This document shows, piece after piece, positions 35,962 to 49,500 of a stretch of 64,000 bases of DNA (its first letter is position 1; every line of letters starts with the position of its first letter). The stretch is from Certhia americana (Eukaryota > Chordata > Aves > Passeriformes > Certhiidae). Where the stretch lies: contig CM031878.1 of the NCBI GenBank assembly GCA_018697195.1, forward strand, positions 70,533,062-70,597,061. The letters run 5' to 3'. The notes under the pieces were generated by a model. It saw only the letters and a program-made list of their open reading frames with translations, was not told where the DNA came from and did no database searches. Both the position numbers and the translations under genes were made by a program.

Positions 35962-38900
35962 AATGGGCCAGAAGGAATTTTCTTTAGGAAAGAATATTTA
36001 GGTCATTGTAATTTTGTGTGATTTGATTTCTATGCAGTCTTCCCAGCTCCGTCTCTGCTCACTTGCACACTTTTCAGGATACACTTGACTTTCATCCTTA
36101 AACAATTATTTATTTAAAACAGCTTGTGTTAGACCCAAAAGACTGAGAGAAGAGTCTCAAGCAGGGGATTGTGATTTTGCGGCAGTGACACAGAATGACA
36201 GTGGAAGCCTGTCATTCCTGACTACTCATCCATTCTTGTCATGGTGTTGTCTCCTGCTGTGCATGACCATAAAGGACACTGATGCAGCTGAAAAAGAAAC
36301 TTTTTCTTCTGCAGGGTTATGTCTTAGTTGTGTCACTTTATCCCTTCAGTTCCCCACACCAAATGGCATTGTCAGCACAGCTGGGAGGGCTTTGGAAAGC
36401 AGAGATGAACATTTGGGGACTTGACTGCTCCTGCGATAACTTATCTGCAACCTAAAATGCTCAGAAGAAAGTTACTTATAAAACTATTCAGCCTGTACAA
36501 TAATAGGACAGGACTTAAAAACTATGATCAGAAAAAATCTTGGGATGAGAATTTACTCAGGTAGTGAAGGTTAAGCCTAACCATTCCAATCCCAGTATTT
36601 TCCATTGCCAAACCACCTTTCCAATCCACTGCAACAGCTCTGCTGTCACTGAGCATTTGTGCAGGGGAATGGGAAAAATAATTTCTTTTGCTTTGCAGGT
36701 ACAGCTCCTGATTTCTATAAGCATGAGTGTCAGAGGCAGGACAAGTCAGGCAGGTGGTGTTTAGATACTTGCACAATGTGCAGGCAGGGCAGAATTTCAT
36801 GATCTTGGGGGAGCTGAACTGAGAAGCCTGATGTCTTCTGAGTTGTGTTATTTGTGCCCTATGTATCACTGTCAAATTATCCTTACTCCTGCCTCATGTT
36901 CCTTGTCCCTTCCTGATTCCTTGGCTGCCTTGTGGCTTTTTACCAGAAGGCAAGGGCATGAGGGCATGCACACTCCAGTTGATTTTTAGCTGCTTGTGCT
37001 GATTATTCAACCAACAAATCAAACAAACTGCTTTGTTTTCAGTGTGTCCTAAGGTTTTGCTCAGCAAGATGGACATGCTCAGGTCTGTTCTGAAGTACAC
37101 AGCAGCAAACATGTTTGGGGCTTACCTCCTTCAGCTGGTTGCAATGAAATTTGAGAAGCGTGTTCAACACTTACTAGGGACAAGGAGGAAGCTGCAAAAA
37201 GACAGAAAAAGGAAAAAAAAAAAAAAAGAAACATAGGAAAAAAAAGTTTTGTAAGATTTTTCTCCATCAGAAAAAAATCCAAAGCCATTTTATTCCACCA
37301 GGAGGAACGAATAATATGTTCAGCATTACATGTTGTACCAGTATATACATAACCTGCAAAGGCTGTACCTCTTCCACAAACCCTCTGAAAAGTTTTGTAG
37401 TAACAACACTATTCCTTTACATACAGATACAAAATGATAACATCAACTGGTTATTCCTGTACTGTCAGATATGTTCTCCTTGTAGGTATCTGCCGTTCAC
37501 TTCAAAAGCTAACTTAAAAATAATTTTCTTCCCCTGCTAATTATTTATATAGGGAAAACCCCCAATTAATATTTCGTTCTGCTTTTTTTTTTTTCCTTAT
37601 ATTCTGCTTTTGTAAGAAGCAGCAGTCATTTCTGATGGCTATTTTGAATAGAAACACAATATTTAGGATAGGCAAATTACATAGAGTGGCACTGGGCACT
37701 GGCTTTCTTTTTTTTTTTCCCTTTTTGGCACAATATTGATCACTGGGGACAAAATGTGTTGAAAGTCCTTTGCTGTTTACTGGAGGCATAATGAGCTTAT
37801 ATGTCAGGGCCACTGTGTTTAACTTTAGACAGCAAAAGTCAGAGGAAACACAGCTTCAGCAGGGATGGATTCATGCTGGCTTGGCTGTCTAGGGTACATT
37901 AGTATTCTCTTAAAAGGCTGAAATATTTTAATCTCATTTTCTTCCTGGTCCGTGCATTTGGTTTTGGTTCTTTTCAGGACTTCATATATTTCCCAAATTT
38001 TCCCTTTATAGAGTCTCCTATATACAACCACAGTCAGGCTCTTAGCAATAGCTAATTTGCTAATAGCTATATTACAATTTGCTAATTATCTTGCAGATGA
38101 ATTATTAAAATATTGTTCCTGTAATCTCTTCTGCCGAAGATGCACACATCTGAAGATGACAGAAACACACTCACTGTAGTCCAGTTCACCTGAGAGAGCA
38201 TTCTTCCCCTTTAGAGGGGCACTCCTTCCCGCTACAGACACCCTTTTTCTATTCTTCTTTAGCTTCTTCGATCAAACCATTAGAAAAGACGGTTCACAGC
38301 TAAAAGAACACCAGAGTGAGCCAACACAAAAATGTGATAAATGATGATGGAACTGAAGAAATACTTCAAGGCTGGTGACGCTCAGAGAAATGGATGGACC
38401 TTGGCCAGTTTAGTGGCAAATGCTCTGGTGATCCAACCTCCTTCCTGTCTTGCTCCAATGTTCTGACTCTTGCAGACCACAGAGTATTTCTAAGAAAGGG
38501 ACAAACATTTTAATTTAGACATGAAGTCTAGTGGCTCTTCAAAATATCTGTTAAAATACATTGGCTCATAGTTACTTGCTCTGTCTTGTAATGTAGAAGA
38601 ATGGCCTGGAACAGTGTACTTTTTTCTAAAATAAGATGCTGATGCTAAAAAAAAGAGAATGAGGTGAAAAGGCAAACCAGAAGATTTTCAAACTGAGAGT
38701 TAGGAGGAATTATTCCCCAGGGACTGCTGGAAAACTTTTACTTTCTCTTGCAAAATGGACTAAAGTTATTTGTGTGGTCACTGAGCACTTTCCACTAACA
38801 AATTCTGCATCTGTGTGAGAAGCACAGAGTGTTAGTAATTTCCCTGCTCTCTCTCACTGTAAATTTTAGGTAAGCACTTCTGGAACTAAGGGTCAGATGC

Positions 38901-39643
38901 CGGCATGAGAGAAATGGCCTGTCTAGCTGGAAAGTCTGAGTACCACTCACAAAATGTTTTAACTACACAAAGACTCCTAGGAAAATTGTATCAAATTATG
39001 ATTATTTTAAAACTGCTTCAAATCTCTAAGGGGCAGCACTATTTGAAATTTAAGTGGTTTTAATTCAGTTTAGCTGAATGGTGTTTTGTTAACCTTTTTT
39101 CATTCCATGTAATATTGAATGTAACACATAGACTAAAATATTTCACTCTTAGCTTAGATTTTTAATTCATTCAGGTTTATTTATTTATTTTTTTATATAT
39201 AAGTTTAGACAAGTCCTGGAAGGCCAGGTAGGGGAACCTGCCTTACTTGAAGAAAGACATAAAAGTCTGTGACTAGTCCATGATCTAGAAGAAAAACCTG
39301 CTGTAATGACCCAAGTTACATTGGCTAGTATAAAGATGCAAGTGATTTCTCTAGAATTTATTCTGCAAATTCTGTAATTTTCACTGCTGATGAATAATTA
39401 ATATTTTCAGACAAAAAGCTCTTTTTTTTTTTCCCAATCTCTTAATGCACCAGTAAAGAGCTTACTAGGATACAAAGTAATTTCTGGAGAGTATCTCTTT
39501 AAAATTCAAGTGCATCTACTTCAAAAAAAATAACTGCGGATAGTTATGGATAGTAGCGACAAGCTGATTTTCAGAAAACTTTTCATAGCACAGGACCATT
39601 TGCACACAGTGCACAGCAAATTAAGGTGGTGTGGTGCCAGGGG

Positions 39644-39668
39644 AAAAAAAAAAAAAAAAAGAGAGAGA

Positions 39669-39704
<36 letters not shown>
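39644..39704. repeat. Poly(A) followed by (GA)n
   Basis: Seventeen A residues followed by about 44 bases of nearly pure GA dinucleotide. Confidence 0.97.
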
Positions 39705-39706
<2 letters not shown>

Positions 39707-40182
39707 AGAAAACAGTAGATCCTGTGCTCCATTTTCTAGGCTTTTCATTTCTCCTGATCACTATGGCATCTGGTCAGTGAGGCAGCAAGGCAATCGCTAA
39801 TAATCTCTGCTGAGACTTCCCAGCCTGGGTTTCTCACTGACTGGAATCTTTCATTCTGTCTTTTTTAGATTGCCTGCCAGGATGCTCTGTGTGTTAGTGG
39901 AGTGAGAGAGCTCCTTCAAGTCATATGTTCTCCATTTAGCATCAAGTGTTCCTCTACAGCAGGAAGACAACTAGGGAAGGAACATGAAAAAACAAAAGTA
40001 AGTGAAATTTTTTGTGCAGCATACATAAGCAACTGAAACATTTCTATCCAAGTCCATTCTGGTCAGGTGACAGTGGAATTTCTTTCCTACACCTGGGCAA
40101 AATATGATTAGTGTCTCTCTTCCCAGACGTGTGTCATAAATACTGTGCTACGCTACTTAGATAAGAATAACTATCCGATTTT

Positions 40183-40230
40183 AACAATAACAATAAAAAA
40201 AAAAATAAAAAAAAAAAAAATAGAAAAAAA
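40183..40230. repeat. A-rich low-complexity stretch
   Basis: Long A runs broken by single T or G residues. Confidence 0.9.
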
Positions 40231-40997
40231 ACTAGTGCAGTTTCTTTCAATGGAAAAGCAAGAACTCAGTTCAAATGCGATACATTTTTATGTCTATTCA
40301 TTTTCTTTACTCAGCTTGTCTGTCAAGAGAATTATAACATCCTAATACAGCAATTGTTGGCTAGATCAAGGATGCTGTGGAGCGATACATTTCTGTGTAC
40401 ACTGATGATCTGATATACACTGCACTAGCTGGATATCATTAGATAAAGTACCTGATCTTATCAAATACAGTTTCACTGTTGTTCCTAATCAATGTGTACC
40501 TAGCACAGCAGCCTACAGCATCATCTTTCATTCGATTTCATGTCCACAGCAACAACATAGGCTACTTCACAGTACTTGTAAGGAAAACCAAAAAATATCC
40601 TGTTTTTAAAGCACAGCCTTAGCTACAATTAGGTAAGGATAAAGTCATGCCAAGAGGAGGGGACACCATTTTGGACAAAATTTTGAGGAAGGACTGAAGC
40701 TTTGTTTTTCAAAAGTCAGCTTTTAAAATTATTCTTATGATTGCTAATCACACTTTGGTAACACGAAAGTGCCTCTTGCACAAACCAGTCATTAAGAAAG
40801 CAATGTCTTTTAAGACACTGGTGTTTCTATTTCTGCTTCAAAATACCAATGATCAAAATAGCAGAACAAGATACCCTGCCTGTAGCCAGTGTAGGAGGAA
40901 ATTAAGGGGGTTAGGAAGCTCAGTACAAGCCCTTCATCATATTTATTTATGTACTGTAATTGTATCTGGGAAGAGAGTTACATTGCTTTGAAGTCAA

Positions 40998-41097
40998 NNN
41001 NNNNNNNNNNNNNNNNNNNNNNNNNNNNNNNNNNNNNNNNNNNNNNNNNNNNNNNNNNNNNNNNNNNNNNNNNNNNNNNNNNNNNNNNNNNNNNNNN
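40998..41097. other. Assembly gap (100 N) with overlapping flanks
   Basis: The 16 bases before the gap, ATTGCTTTGAAGTCAA, recur exactly as the first 16 bases after it. Confidence 1.
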
Positions 41098-41181
41098 ATT
41101 GCTTTGAAGTCAAAGACCTGTACACACATGTGACAAATCTGGTACTTTTATTTGGAAGTTTTTATGTTCCACTAATATGCA

Positions 41182-41213
41182 TTTTTTTTTTTTCCTTTTT
41201 TTTTTTTTTTTTT
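41182..41213. repeat. Poly(T) tract
   Basis: T runs interrupted once by CC. It could be the poly(A) end of an old minus-strand insertion, but no body is recognised. Confidence 0.85.
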
Positions 41214-42859
41214 CTCTGAGACTTTTCCTTCCTTACTTCACCTCTATGATCTGATTTAGTAGGTACTGAACAGATGTGCCATCTGCCACAGGATGCACTG
41301 AGGGCTGTGTTTCATACCTGCTCTCCTGTGGTGTCTGGCACTGCCTTATCTCAACTGCTGTGGTTCCAGTTAACAGCCTAGGAAATGAAAGGCTGATTTG
41401 TGTGCTGACACAAAAATACACCTTTACCATGAAAATATTAATGGACAGGGCTTTGCTTCATTGAATTTGGAATCTGGTTCTCTCTTTCAGGGCAGTTAGT
41501 CTGCTGTTAGTGTTTTGGGTACTATTTTGCTTTGCGCAGTCACTAGTTGCCTGAAGATGTCACTTTTCCACCTTATTATCTTAGGCTGGCTGCTTCTTGT
41601 TTACTTGGGTCCATTTGTCCTGCCTCTTTCCTTGAGAGTGCAACCTGCAATCCCTTTCTTCATCTGCCGCTGACAGCATCTGGAGCTGATTAGCCAAAGC
41701 TCGTCTGTTCCCACCTTTGGGATGAATCTGTGCTCTGCTATTTCCTCGGCAGACTCCAGGCACACAAATATTCTCAAAAAGAGAGGGTTTCCCTCTGCCC
41801 TCCAGGGCAGAGCATTCTGCTCACCACAATCTCAGGTTCACCAACAGGTGTGCGAGATCAGCTCTTACCCCATCTCCCAGAGGTCCTTTCCTCTTGGAAG
41901 CAGACAGTTCTGCTGGATCAAAGATCACTTTAGGTACTGTCCTGGATGTATGCCAAAGCTCTAAACTTACCTGTATATCTGCAGATTCATCTGGGTAATA
42001 TGTGAATAGTTCACAATGCTGTGTCTCCACCTCCCACCTTACCACAGAGGATGCATTTCACACCAGTGTGTTCAGCTTTCATAACAAATTTGGTGGATAA
42101 TACTACTCTTACAACTTGAGGGAAAGACAACATTTGAGGTTTTGTAGGTGCTTTTAATACGGAATCGAGGTTTGGAACAGGTAATGGGTGATGTTCAGCA
42201 CAATCCTGGTCTCAAGGCTGTGCATTTCTTGTTTACAAAAGGAGATTCAGTCCATCCAAGTGTCCTTTTGTGGCCACAGCCTGAGCACACCAACACTACA
42301 AGCTCAAAATTGTCTCCTCTCTAGGCTATTCCTTTCACAACCTTTTTTATTCAGTTTATCTCTAGGTCTTTGGTGTTCTTCATACCAGGAGACCCTCTGT
42401 TTATGCTAAAAACATGTGCTCATCCTTTCTAAGAAACACTCAAATTCTTAACCAACTGTAATTTTGTAACGTGCTCAACTCTCTCTTGTAGCAATTGCAA
42501 GAGAAGGCCTGTTTGAAAGAGCTGTTCAGGAAAAAGCAGCCCTACTTGTCACACTCCTGGTAGACTATAATTGCAAATTGCTGCAGGACTTTCTCTGCAG
42601 TTCCTTTGCACTGGCACTGGATTGCTTGGCTCCCCCACTTTATTCACAAAAGTATCTCAAGTATTATTAATATCCATTTTTTCTCCTTACCACTCAGACT
42701 TTTTCTTGTATTTTTTCCCTCATCTGCTGTGTTGTGGCCGCACAACAATTCTCAGTTAATCTGCAAACAACACTGAGGAAAGCAGAACATTCTCGCTACC
42801 GGAGGAGAACAAAGGCGTTGCCCTTCCAGGGCCGAATGCAGGGCTACAATCACCGCCCT

Positions 42860-43340
42860 GGTCCTGCCGCCATACCATGGCTGCCACAGAACGTTTTGCT
42901 CACATTCCGCAGCCCTGAGGGCCTTCCCGCCCCGGCCGGGACACAGCTCCAGGGGTGGGCAGGGAGGAGACGGCTCCGCCGGGGCCACGGGTGGGCGGGA
43001 GCGGCGCTGCCCGCGCCGCCATCTTTGGTGCGGGTGCGGGCGCCGCCATCCCGTGCCGCGGCAGCGCCGCCATGTCGGGCGAGGGCAAAGCAGCGCCGCC
43101 ATGCCGAGTGAGGGTGAAATGGCGGCCGGAAGGGGCGGCCTCCGGCGGCTGCTGCCGGCGGGACGGGGCGCGGCGGCTGCGGAAGCGGCGGCGCTTGCGA
43201 GGCGGCGGCGGCGGCGATCGCGGCGGGTCTGTGGGGTGGGCCGGCTCCGGGTCCGGGTCGAGCTGGGAGGTGGCCGTGTGGAGGAAGGAGGGGTAGCTGG
43301 GGGCTGGAGGCAGCGCACACCCGAGGAGGGAGGGAGGGGC
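42860..43340 (+). promoter_or_regulatory. RNF20: RNF20 CpG-island promoter and noncoding exon 1
   Basis: Strong CpG island about 3.2 kb upstream of the RNF20 start codon. It carries a YY1-type element (GCCGCCATCTT, 43015-43025), a second one in the other orientation (AAATGGCGGC, 43117-43126) and an overlapping ETS/GABP-type CCGGAAG (43126-43132). No TATA box. Two further GCCGCCATG strings lie between them. The exon 1 donor is not certain; GT candidates occur at several points from 43220 to 43275. RNF20 is known to have a noncoding first exon in mammals, and the acceptor before the ATG exon supports this here. Confidence 0.65.
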
Positions 43341-43445
43341 CCGCGGCGTGTCCGCCTGGCGCTGTGGGAAGATACGGAGGGAATGGGCAGGACCCCCGCG
43401 GGATGTGGGAGAGCGGAGGAGCGGCTGGTGTGTGTGGGAAGCTGA

Positions 43446-43985
43446 ACCACGGAATCGTTCAGGTAGAGATCACCTAGCCCAGGTCCTCTGCCAGGGTGGA
43501 GCCATCTGGAGCAGGTTACAGGAACACATCCAGGTGGGTTTGGGATGTTTCCAGATGGGGAGAGTCCACGACGTCTGTGGGCAGATGTTCCAGTGCTCTG
43601 CCACCCTCAATGGAAAGAAGTTTTCCCTCGTGTTGAGGTGGAACTTCTTGTGTTTTAGTTTATGGCCACTGCTGCTTATCCTGTAGCACTGAGAAATGTC
43701 TGGACAGCCCTCCTGGCACTCACCTTGGAGATATTAGTGTGCATTAATGTGATTCCCGAATAACCAGGCCCAGATGTCACAGTCTCTCCTTATAAGAGAG
43801 ATGCTCCAGAGCCCTCATCATCTTGGTGGCTGTCACTGGGCCCTCTCCAGCAGCTCCTTGCCTTTGTACTGGGGAGTACTGAGCTGGACATAGCACCCCA
43901 GCCATGCCGTGTTAGGGCCGGGCAGAGACGGGACTTAGCAGTTTCCCCCTTTCTCCTTCCATGCTTAAGATATTCCTGCTGAACC
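43446..43985 (-). mobile_element. CR1 LINE 3' fragment (minus orientation)
   Basis: Reverse-complement CR1: CACGGAATCGTTCAGGT near the left end, then GATCACCTAGCCCAGGTCC, a CCACCCTCAATGGAAAGAAG stretch, and GAGCCCTCATCATCTTGGTG with CCTTTGTACTGGGG further right. About 540 bases, diverged. Confidence 0.88.
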
Positions 43986-44439
43986 TGACCTGAAGCCATA
44001 GAAAAATCCCCATTAGGCTTGTGGATGTAACATTGCTTGACTTGAGTTCCTGCTGGGCAAGTGTAAATTCAGATAGCAGCTTTTCAATCTGCCCAGTGCT
44101 TTTATGTCAGTTGTTCTGTGTCTGTACACAAATACAGGTTTATATGTGCGTAGTGTAGTTTCTGTACAGTAGCAGGAACATTTGGTGATGGCAGATAAAA
44201 TAAAGGTTTTGGATTTAGTTTTTAAATGGTAGTAAATGAGAAGAAAATCCAATTTGAGTTTCATTTTGTAGGGCTTGTCATCAGAAATCCATCCTCTTTT
44301 TAAGCAAGTACAGGGCATAAGTAAAACTTACTTAGTTCATTAGCAGAGCAGATCAGCTGTTCTGTGTCAAAAATGAAATAAATCTGACATTCAAAGAAAT
44401 GTACATTCATGCTTAGAGTTCTTTCCTTGTGTGTGTGAG

Positions 44440-44602
44440 CAGCAGAAAGGATTGTCAGGCACTGGAAGGGGCTGCCCAGGGAGGTGGTGGAGTCCCTGTC
44501 TGGTTGTGGCACTCAGTGCCATGGTGTGACTAACAAGGTGGTGTTGGTTCATAGTTGGACTCAATCACAGAGGTTTTTCCCATTCTAAATGATTCTGTGA
44601 AA
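44440..44602 (+). mobile_element. CR1 LINE 3' fragment
   Basis: GGGGCTGCCCAGGGAGGTGG, GGTTCATAGTTGGACTCAA and a terminal CATTCTAAATGATTCTGTGA are typical of the CR1 3' end. Confidence 0.85.
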
Positions 44603-45444
44603 GAAAGGCCTGTGGCCGGAAAAAATTAATGGGTTGGGGTCTGGTGTATAGCATTTGTGGAGGTGGTGAGAGGGAGGATGGAGCTGAGTGGGGTGGTGCT
44701 AGGAGGCAGGGGGAGGGGTATTTTGTCTGTGGACAAAAGGTTTGAAAGGCAGTGGACAGTGGTGGCTTGCTGGATTGACAGGGGACAGATGAGGTGTTTT
44801 TAGTGACAGCTGTTGCCTTCCAGTGCTCTTGGAATTCCAGCTAAAGTCAGTGCTACTGCTAAGAAAAGGCAAATGGTTCAGTGGCAGTTGTCTTTCTTAT
44901 AAATCTGAGATGTAATGTTAAAAGATACCTCACAGGATCCCCATATGTGCTGTTTCAGTAACTCACTTAGAAATAAGCTTTATACTATTTTGCATATGAT
45001 GAAAGGAAAGTCCAAGCTGAGATGCCTGTGAAATGCTGAGGTTGGCAAAGCAGTGTACCAGCTTCATTCCTTCAAAATGCAATGTCCTTGTTGCTTTCAG
45101 TAGAACTTCTTAACTAAAGCAGATAACAACTGGAAGGTTCAGTTTGTAACCCCTAGTTTGACTGTAAATGCCATTATAGGCTTAAATGGAACAAGTCAGG
45201 TTTTATTGGTATGGTCTGTGCTTCATTCAATCCTGGTTTTGTTCAGTCTAGAAGCTGGCACAGCATCAGTGACTGTGGCAGAAGAATGCAGCTCACGGCT
45301 AGTGAAAATCTAATTGGTTCCATTTTTCATCTCCTGCTGCTCCATTTGTGTTGGAAACGCTGTGAGGATACACTTGTAATTTTACTCAATAATATTTTAG
45401 GGAACTACAGGAAGTATTGTTCATGCATGAGAAAAGCCTGTTTT

Positions 45445-45640
45445 AATGTTGAAGGTGATGGAATACTGGAGAGGCTGCCCAGAGCCATGGCTGAGTTTCT
45501 GTGCCTGGAAATACTCAGGCTAACTGGACAGGGCCCTTGGCAACCTGCTTTGGCTGAGCCTACTTCATGCAGGAGCATGGGACAGGTGACTCCCTTGTGG
45601 CATGAGCTGGTCTGTGATTCTCTATTAGTGCAGAACTTTT
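45445..45640 (+). mobile_element. CR1 LINE 3' fragment, diverged
   Basis: ACTGGAGAGGCTGCCCAGAG, GGCAACCTGCTTTGGCTGAG and a terminal GGTCTGTGATTCTCT follow CR1 order. Confidence 0.7.
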
Positions 45641-46490
45641 TATACAGATTGAGTTAGGAATGGGTTCTCATCAAACATGTCTGCATCTCTCCTGGTACAC
45701 AGGAAAACTCTTGGAATAGGTCTTTTGAAGCTTTGGCTCTGACTTGCTTTTCAGTTCTGTAGGATTTGTGAGCTCTCTAAGTACAGGTCTCATTTATTTC
45801 CAGGGTGTTGCTGCCTCAGCTTCAACTGGCTTTGTGTGTAGGTTCAATAGGAACAGTTTGGTGGTCGTGCAGTGAACACATGCACACTGTCTCAATTGAA
45901 GTCTAACCTGGTTAATTTTTGTTAATGCAGAAAAGCAGAGAGAGAACCCAGATGAAGATTTTTTTGCAAAGTGTGTGATAAGGTACAGTGCTTCCATTTT
46001 AACATTACAGGGTAGTGTTTATTTTCCCCATTAGCTTTCTACTTGCAATGCTGATCCTGCTGGTGTCTTCTACAGTGAATGTTGGACCAGAATGTGTGAG
46101 TCAGCACAAGCTGGAGCTGGCACAAACTCCCAGTTAGAACACTAGGAGTAGATTTGTTTCCATTACCTTGCTACCTGTGGGTCCCCAAAGCAACACCTGG
46201 GCAGAGATGCAGTATTAGAGGTGTGGGCACCCTTAAACTCAGCCTGTGCCAGAGGATCACTGGTTTATCAAGGGTTATTGCCAGCTGCAAAGTCACTTGT
46301 GTGTTACACACTCCTCCTTACCAGTCTTCCACTTTTAATCCATTCCTCCCAGCAGATATTTTTAAAAACCTTTGAAGTTCCATGCTCTATTTTGGGCATC
46401 TTGTTATCATCATGGGTCAGCATGTAGAAAACCCCAGATCAAATTTACCACGTGGATGTGTATTTGGCATTTTTTAATAATGTTCTTTAG

Positions 46491-46539
46491 TGTTCAGGAA
46501 GAACTTGGAGAAGGTGAGAATCCGTACACTTCAGCCACC
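46491..46539 (+). other. RNF20: RNF20 5' UTR portion in exon 2
   Basis: Sequence between the acceptor and the ATG at 46540. No upstream ATG is present. The start context CAGCCACCATGT matches the Kozak consensus well. Two AG acceptors, at 46490 and 46497, could both be used without changing the protein. Confidence 0.7.
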
Positions 46540-49500
46540 ATGTCTGGAATTGGCAATAAACGGACAGCTGGAGAGCCTGGCCCTTCTGCACCTCCGGAGA
46601 AAAAGGCAGGGGTTGAAGATTCAGGCACCACTGTGGAGACCATCAAACTGGGTGGTGTTTCTTCAACAGTATGTCTTCCTTGCATACCCCCGCTCCATCT
46701 TTTGGTTTTTTTCACCTGGAGGCAAAAATGTCTCTGGGGTCAGTATGAGCCCTTCTGAGACCTGGCCCGTGTCCCATGTGCCTGTGCCCAGGAGGAGCTG
46801 GACATCCGGACCCTGCAGACCAAGAACCGTAAGCTCGCGGAGATGCTTGACCAGCGCCAGGCCATTGAAGATGAGCTGCGGGAGCACATTGAGAAGCTGG
46901 AGCGTCGGCAGGCCACCGATGATGCCTCTCTGCTGATCATCAACCGATACTGGAATCAGGTTGGTACCAGCTTTTCTTTGTATACGTTTTTTGTCTCTCC
47001 TCTACGACTGTACTCCTTTTTTTCATGTCCATTCTTTCTCTTGTCTTGTCTTGCCTGTTCCATCATTCAGTTTGATGAAAATATCCGCATCATCCTTAAA
47101 CGCTACGACCTGGACCAAGGTCCTGGAGACCTTTTGTCTGAAAGAAAAGCACTGGTGGTGCCAGAACCTGAACCAGACTCTGACAGTAATCAGGAGCGTA
47201 AAGATGAGAGAGAACGAGGTGAGGCACCTGTCTGGGACCAGTGAGAAAGATGGATTTCAGCTGTGGACAATGCTGATGTCCATTTTGAAAGGCTGACAGA
47301 GACTTATTTTTGTGATTGTAAATATCAGTGATATGCTATTTTCTAGAGCACATTTTCTTTTGCCTCTTTATGTTCCAAGGGGAAGGACTGGAGCCAGCAT
47401 TCTCCTTCCTGGCCACTCTAGCCAGCAGTACCAGTGAGGAGATAGAATCTCAGCTGCAGGAGCGTGTGGAGTCCTCCCGCCGTGCTGTTGCCCAGATTGT
47501 GACAATGTATGACAAGCTTCAGGAGAAGGTGGATGTGCTGTCTCACAAGCTGAATAGTGGAGGTATGACCAAGGTGGAACGTATTTAAGAATGCTTATCT
47601 GTCCCCACCTTAGACCTGATCCTGCATTGTAGACATTAAGGCTAATGTAGACTAAGACTAAAAGTAGTCCTTCTTATGTTTATTTTTCAAAATTAATTTT
47701 TTTGTTACCAAAACCTCTGGTAAAGGACCATGTGCCAGAAGTGTTGTGTATTTAAATGCTGAAGGCTGTGCTCAGCATGTTGGGCTAAGAAGCAGCTTGT
47801 TTCTGCCAGTACATGTGTTCATGTGCCTGAGAAATCAGAGAGCACAGTTGAACCTTATCAGCCAGCTGTCCTCAGCCACCGCTTGTAAGCTTCACACTTA
47901 CAGGTAAAGAAGTGAAATCAGCATTGCAAACTGATGGTGGACTCTCTCTCCTTTGCAGTTTAGTAGAAGGTGTAGGAATTACCAACTGCTCAGTTTTCAC
48001 TGAGTTCTGAGCAAAATTCTACCCAACTAATGGCATGGTGTTCTTACTGTAGCTGTCAGTTTGAACGTAGCAGAGTTCTGCAGAGAAAGCCAAATGATAA
48101 GCTTCTAAAAATTAATGTAACAGATTCACCTCACATTCAGATGACTTCTCAAAAAACTTCATTAGCTTAAGGTTAGAATTTTAATCTTTGAATGGAAGAT
48201 TCATAATTTGAATGAAAACCTGCTTGGAATATCAGCTCATGCTTGGTGTGCCTTCTGTGTGCTCTGACCAAGTCTGGCATTGGTGTAGGGTTATTGTACC
48301 TGGCAGGCAGTCATAAACTGTAGTAGCTCTGACATTGGTGCCATGTGGGCCTCTCCTCAGGTGCTCTAGTTTCACCTGTCACCCCAGTGCTGTGGATTTC
48401 ACATGGTGTCATGGTGTGTTGGTCTGGAATGTCATCCCAGTCCACGTGTTGTAGCAGATTTACCCATTAATTTGGGCAGCATTTGGGTGTCCCTGGGTTC
48501 CAAGGACATGCTCTGGGTTGCTGGTACTGACACAGCTGAAGTGATCTCTGGTGTGAGGAATTGGCCTCTGGTCAGAAATATGCAGCACTGTTAAACTGCA
48601 GAGCTTTTTGCTTATGGAGTGCAGGTCAAAGCTCTCTGTGGATGGAGATCAGGTCCTCAGGAAGCACCTGTGGGACAGGTGCGGTAAACTCAGGTTAATT
48701 CCAGCAATTTCCTTTTCTGTTTTCTTTTTTCTCTTTGCTGTTCAGGAATTAAAACAGTGTTCCTTGATTTCCATTAATTTCCTTTTCTTTGTGCACCGTT
48801 CAGATATTTCACTGATGGAAGAAGCAGTAGTAGAGCTGAATTCCTACCTGTCACATGAAAATGGACGGCTGCAGGAACTGGCTGATGTTCTTCAGGAGAA
48901 GCACAGAGTCATGTCTCAGGAGGTGGGAAAAGGAGGGAGAAAGAAATTTGCTTTGAGGTCCTGCTTAGCATAATTTATGGTTACCATAGATTGGAAAGCA
49001 GCTTATTTCCTTGGAGAGGCACAGGGGCAACATAGTTTGAAAGTTATGGAAAGGGTTGTCGTTGTTGTGGAAAGCAGTACATAAATTTTCTGTATAAATC
49101 AGATAGATTTGCTTGCTAGATGACTAAGGAAAAGGATATAAGCAAGTCAGTTATTTGAATGGATTTAACTTCAAAAGAAAAGGGGAGAGCAGAGGAACTG
49201 GGGGTAGGTGATGCTGAGGTGGCTTTGTAGATACCTGGAACAGTCAAGGTGACATCCCTGTCATTCTGAATTCCTTGGTTTGCTGTGTTGTTTGACAGTG
49301 GAATGATATCAGTTACAAGATGATCCCAGTTATTAAAGGATTCACATTATTAGCAGCATTTTTTGAGAGATTTCAATTCATTTAAAAATTGTGTTAAGGC
49401 TGGTCTTGCTCAGTGTTGGACCTCTTAAATGGTCTGTAGAGTAGATAGATGTAGGTATTGAAAAGATTAAAATAAAGCCTTTGAATAAGCTGAGGTGGCT

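Larger units (their letters stand above)
34621..42750. other. Intergenic, PGAP4 to RNF20 (divergent genes)
   Basis: No supported gene. It contains A-rich and GA microsatellites and a 100-N gap, listed separately. Open frames are short and unrecognised. Confidence 0.5.
43341..46490 (+). other. RNF20: RNF20 intron 1
   Basis: Between the CpG island and the acceptor before the ATG exon (TTCTTTAG ending at 46490, or a second AG at 46497). It holds three CR1 fragments and no coding exon. Confidence 0.6.

Noticed and set aside
42752..43450. 232-codon minus-strand frame across the RNF20 CpG island
   Set aside because: Composition is dominated by R, P and S from CpG-rich DNA; other frames are equally open and no homology is recognised.
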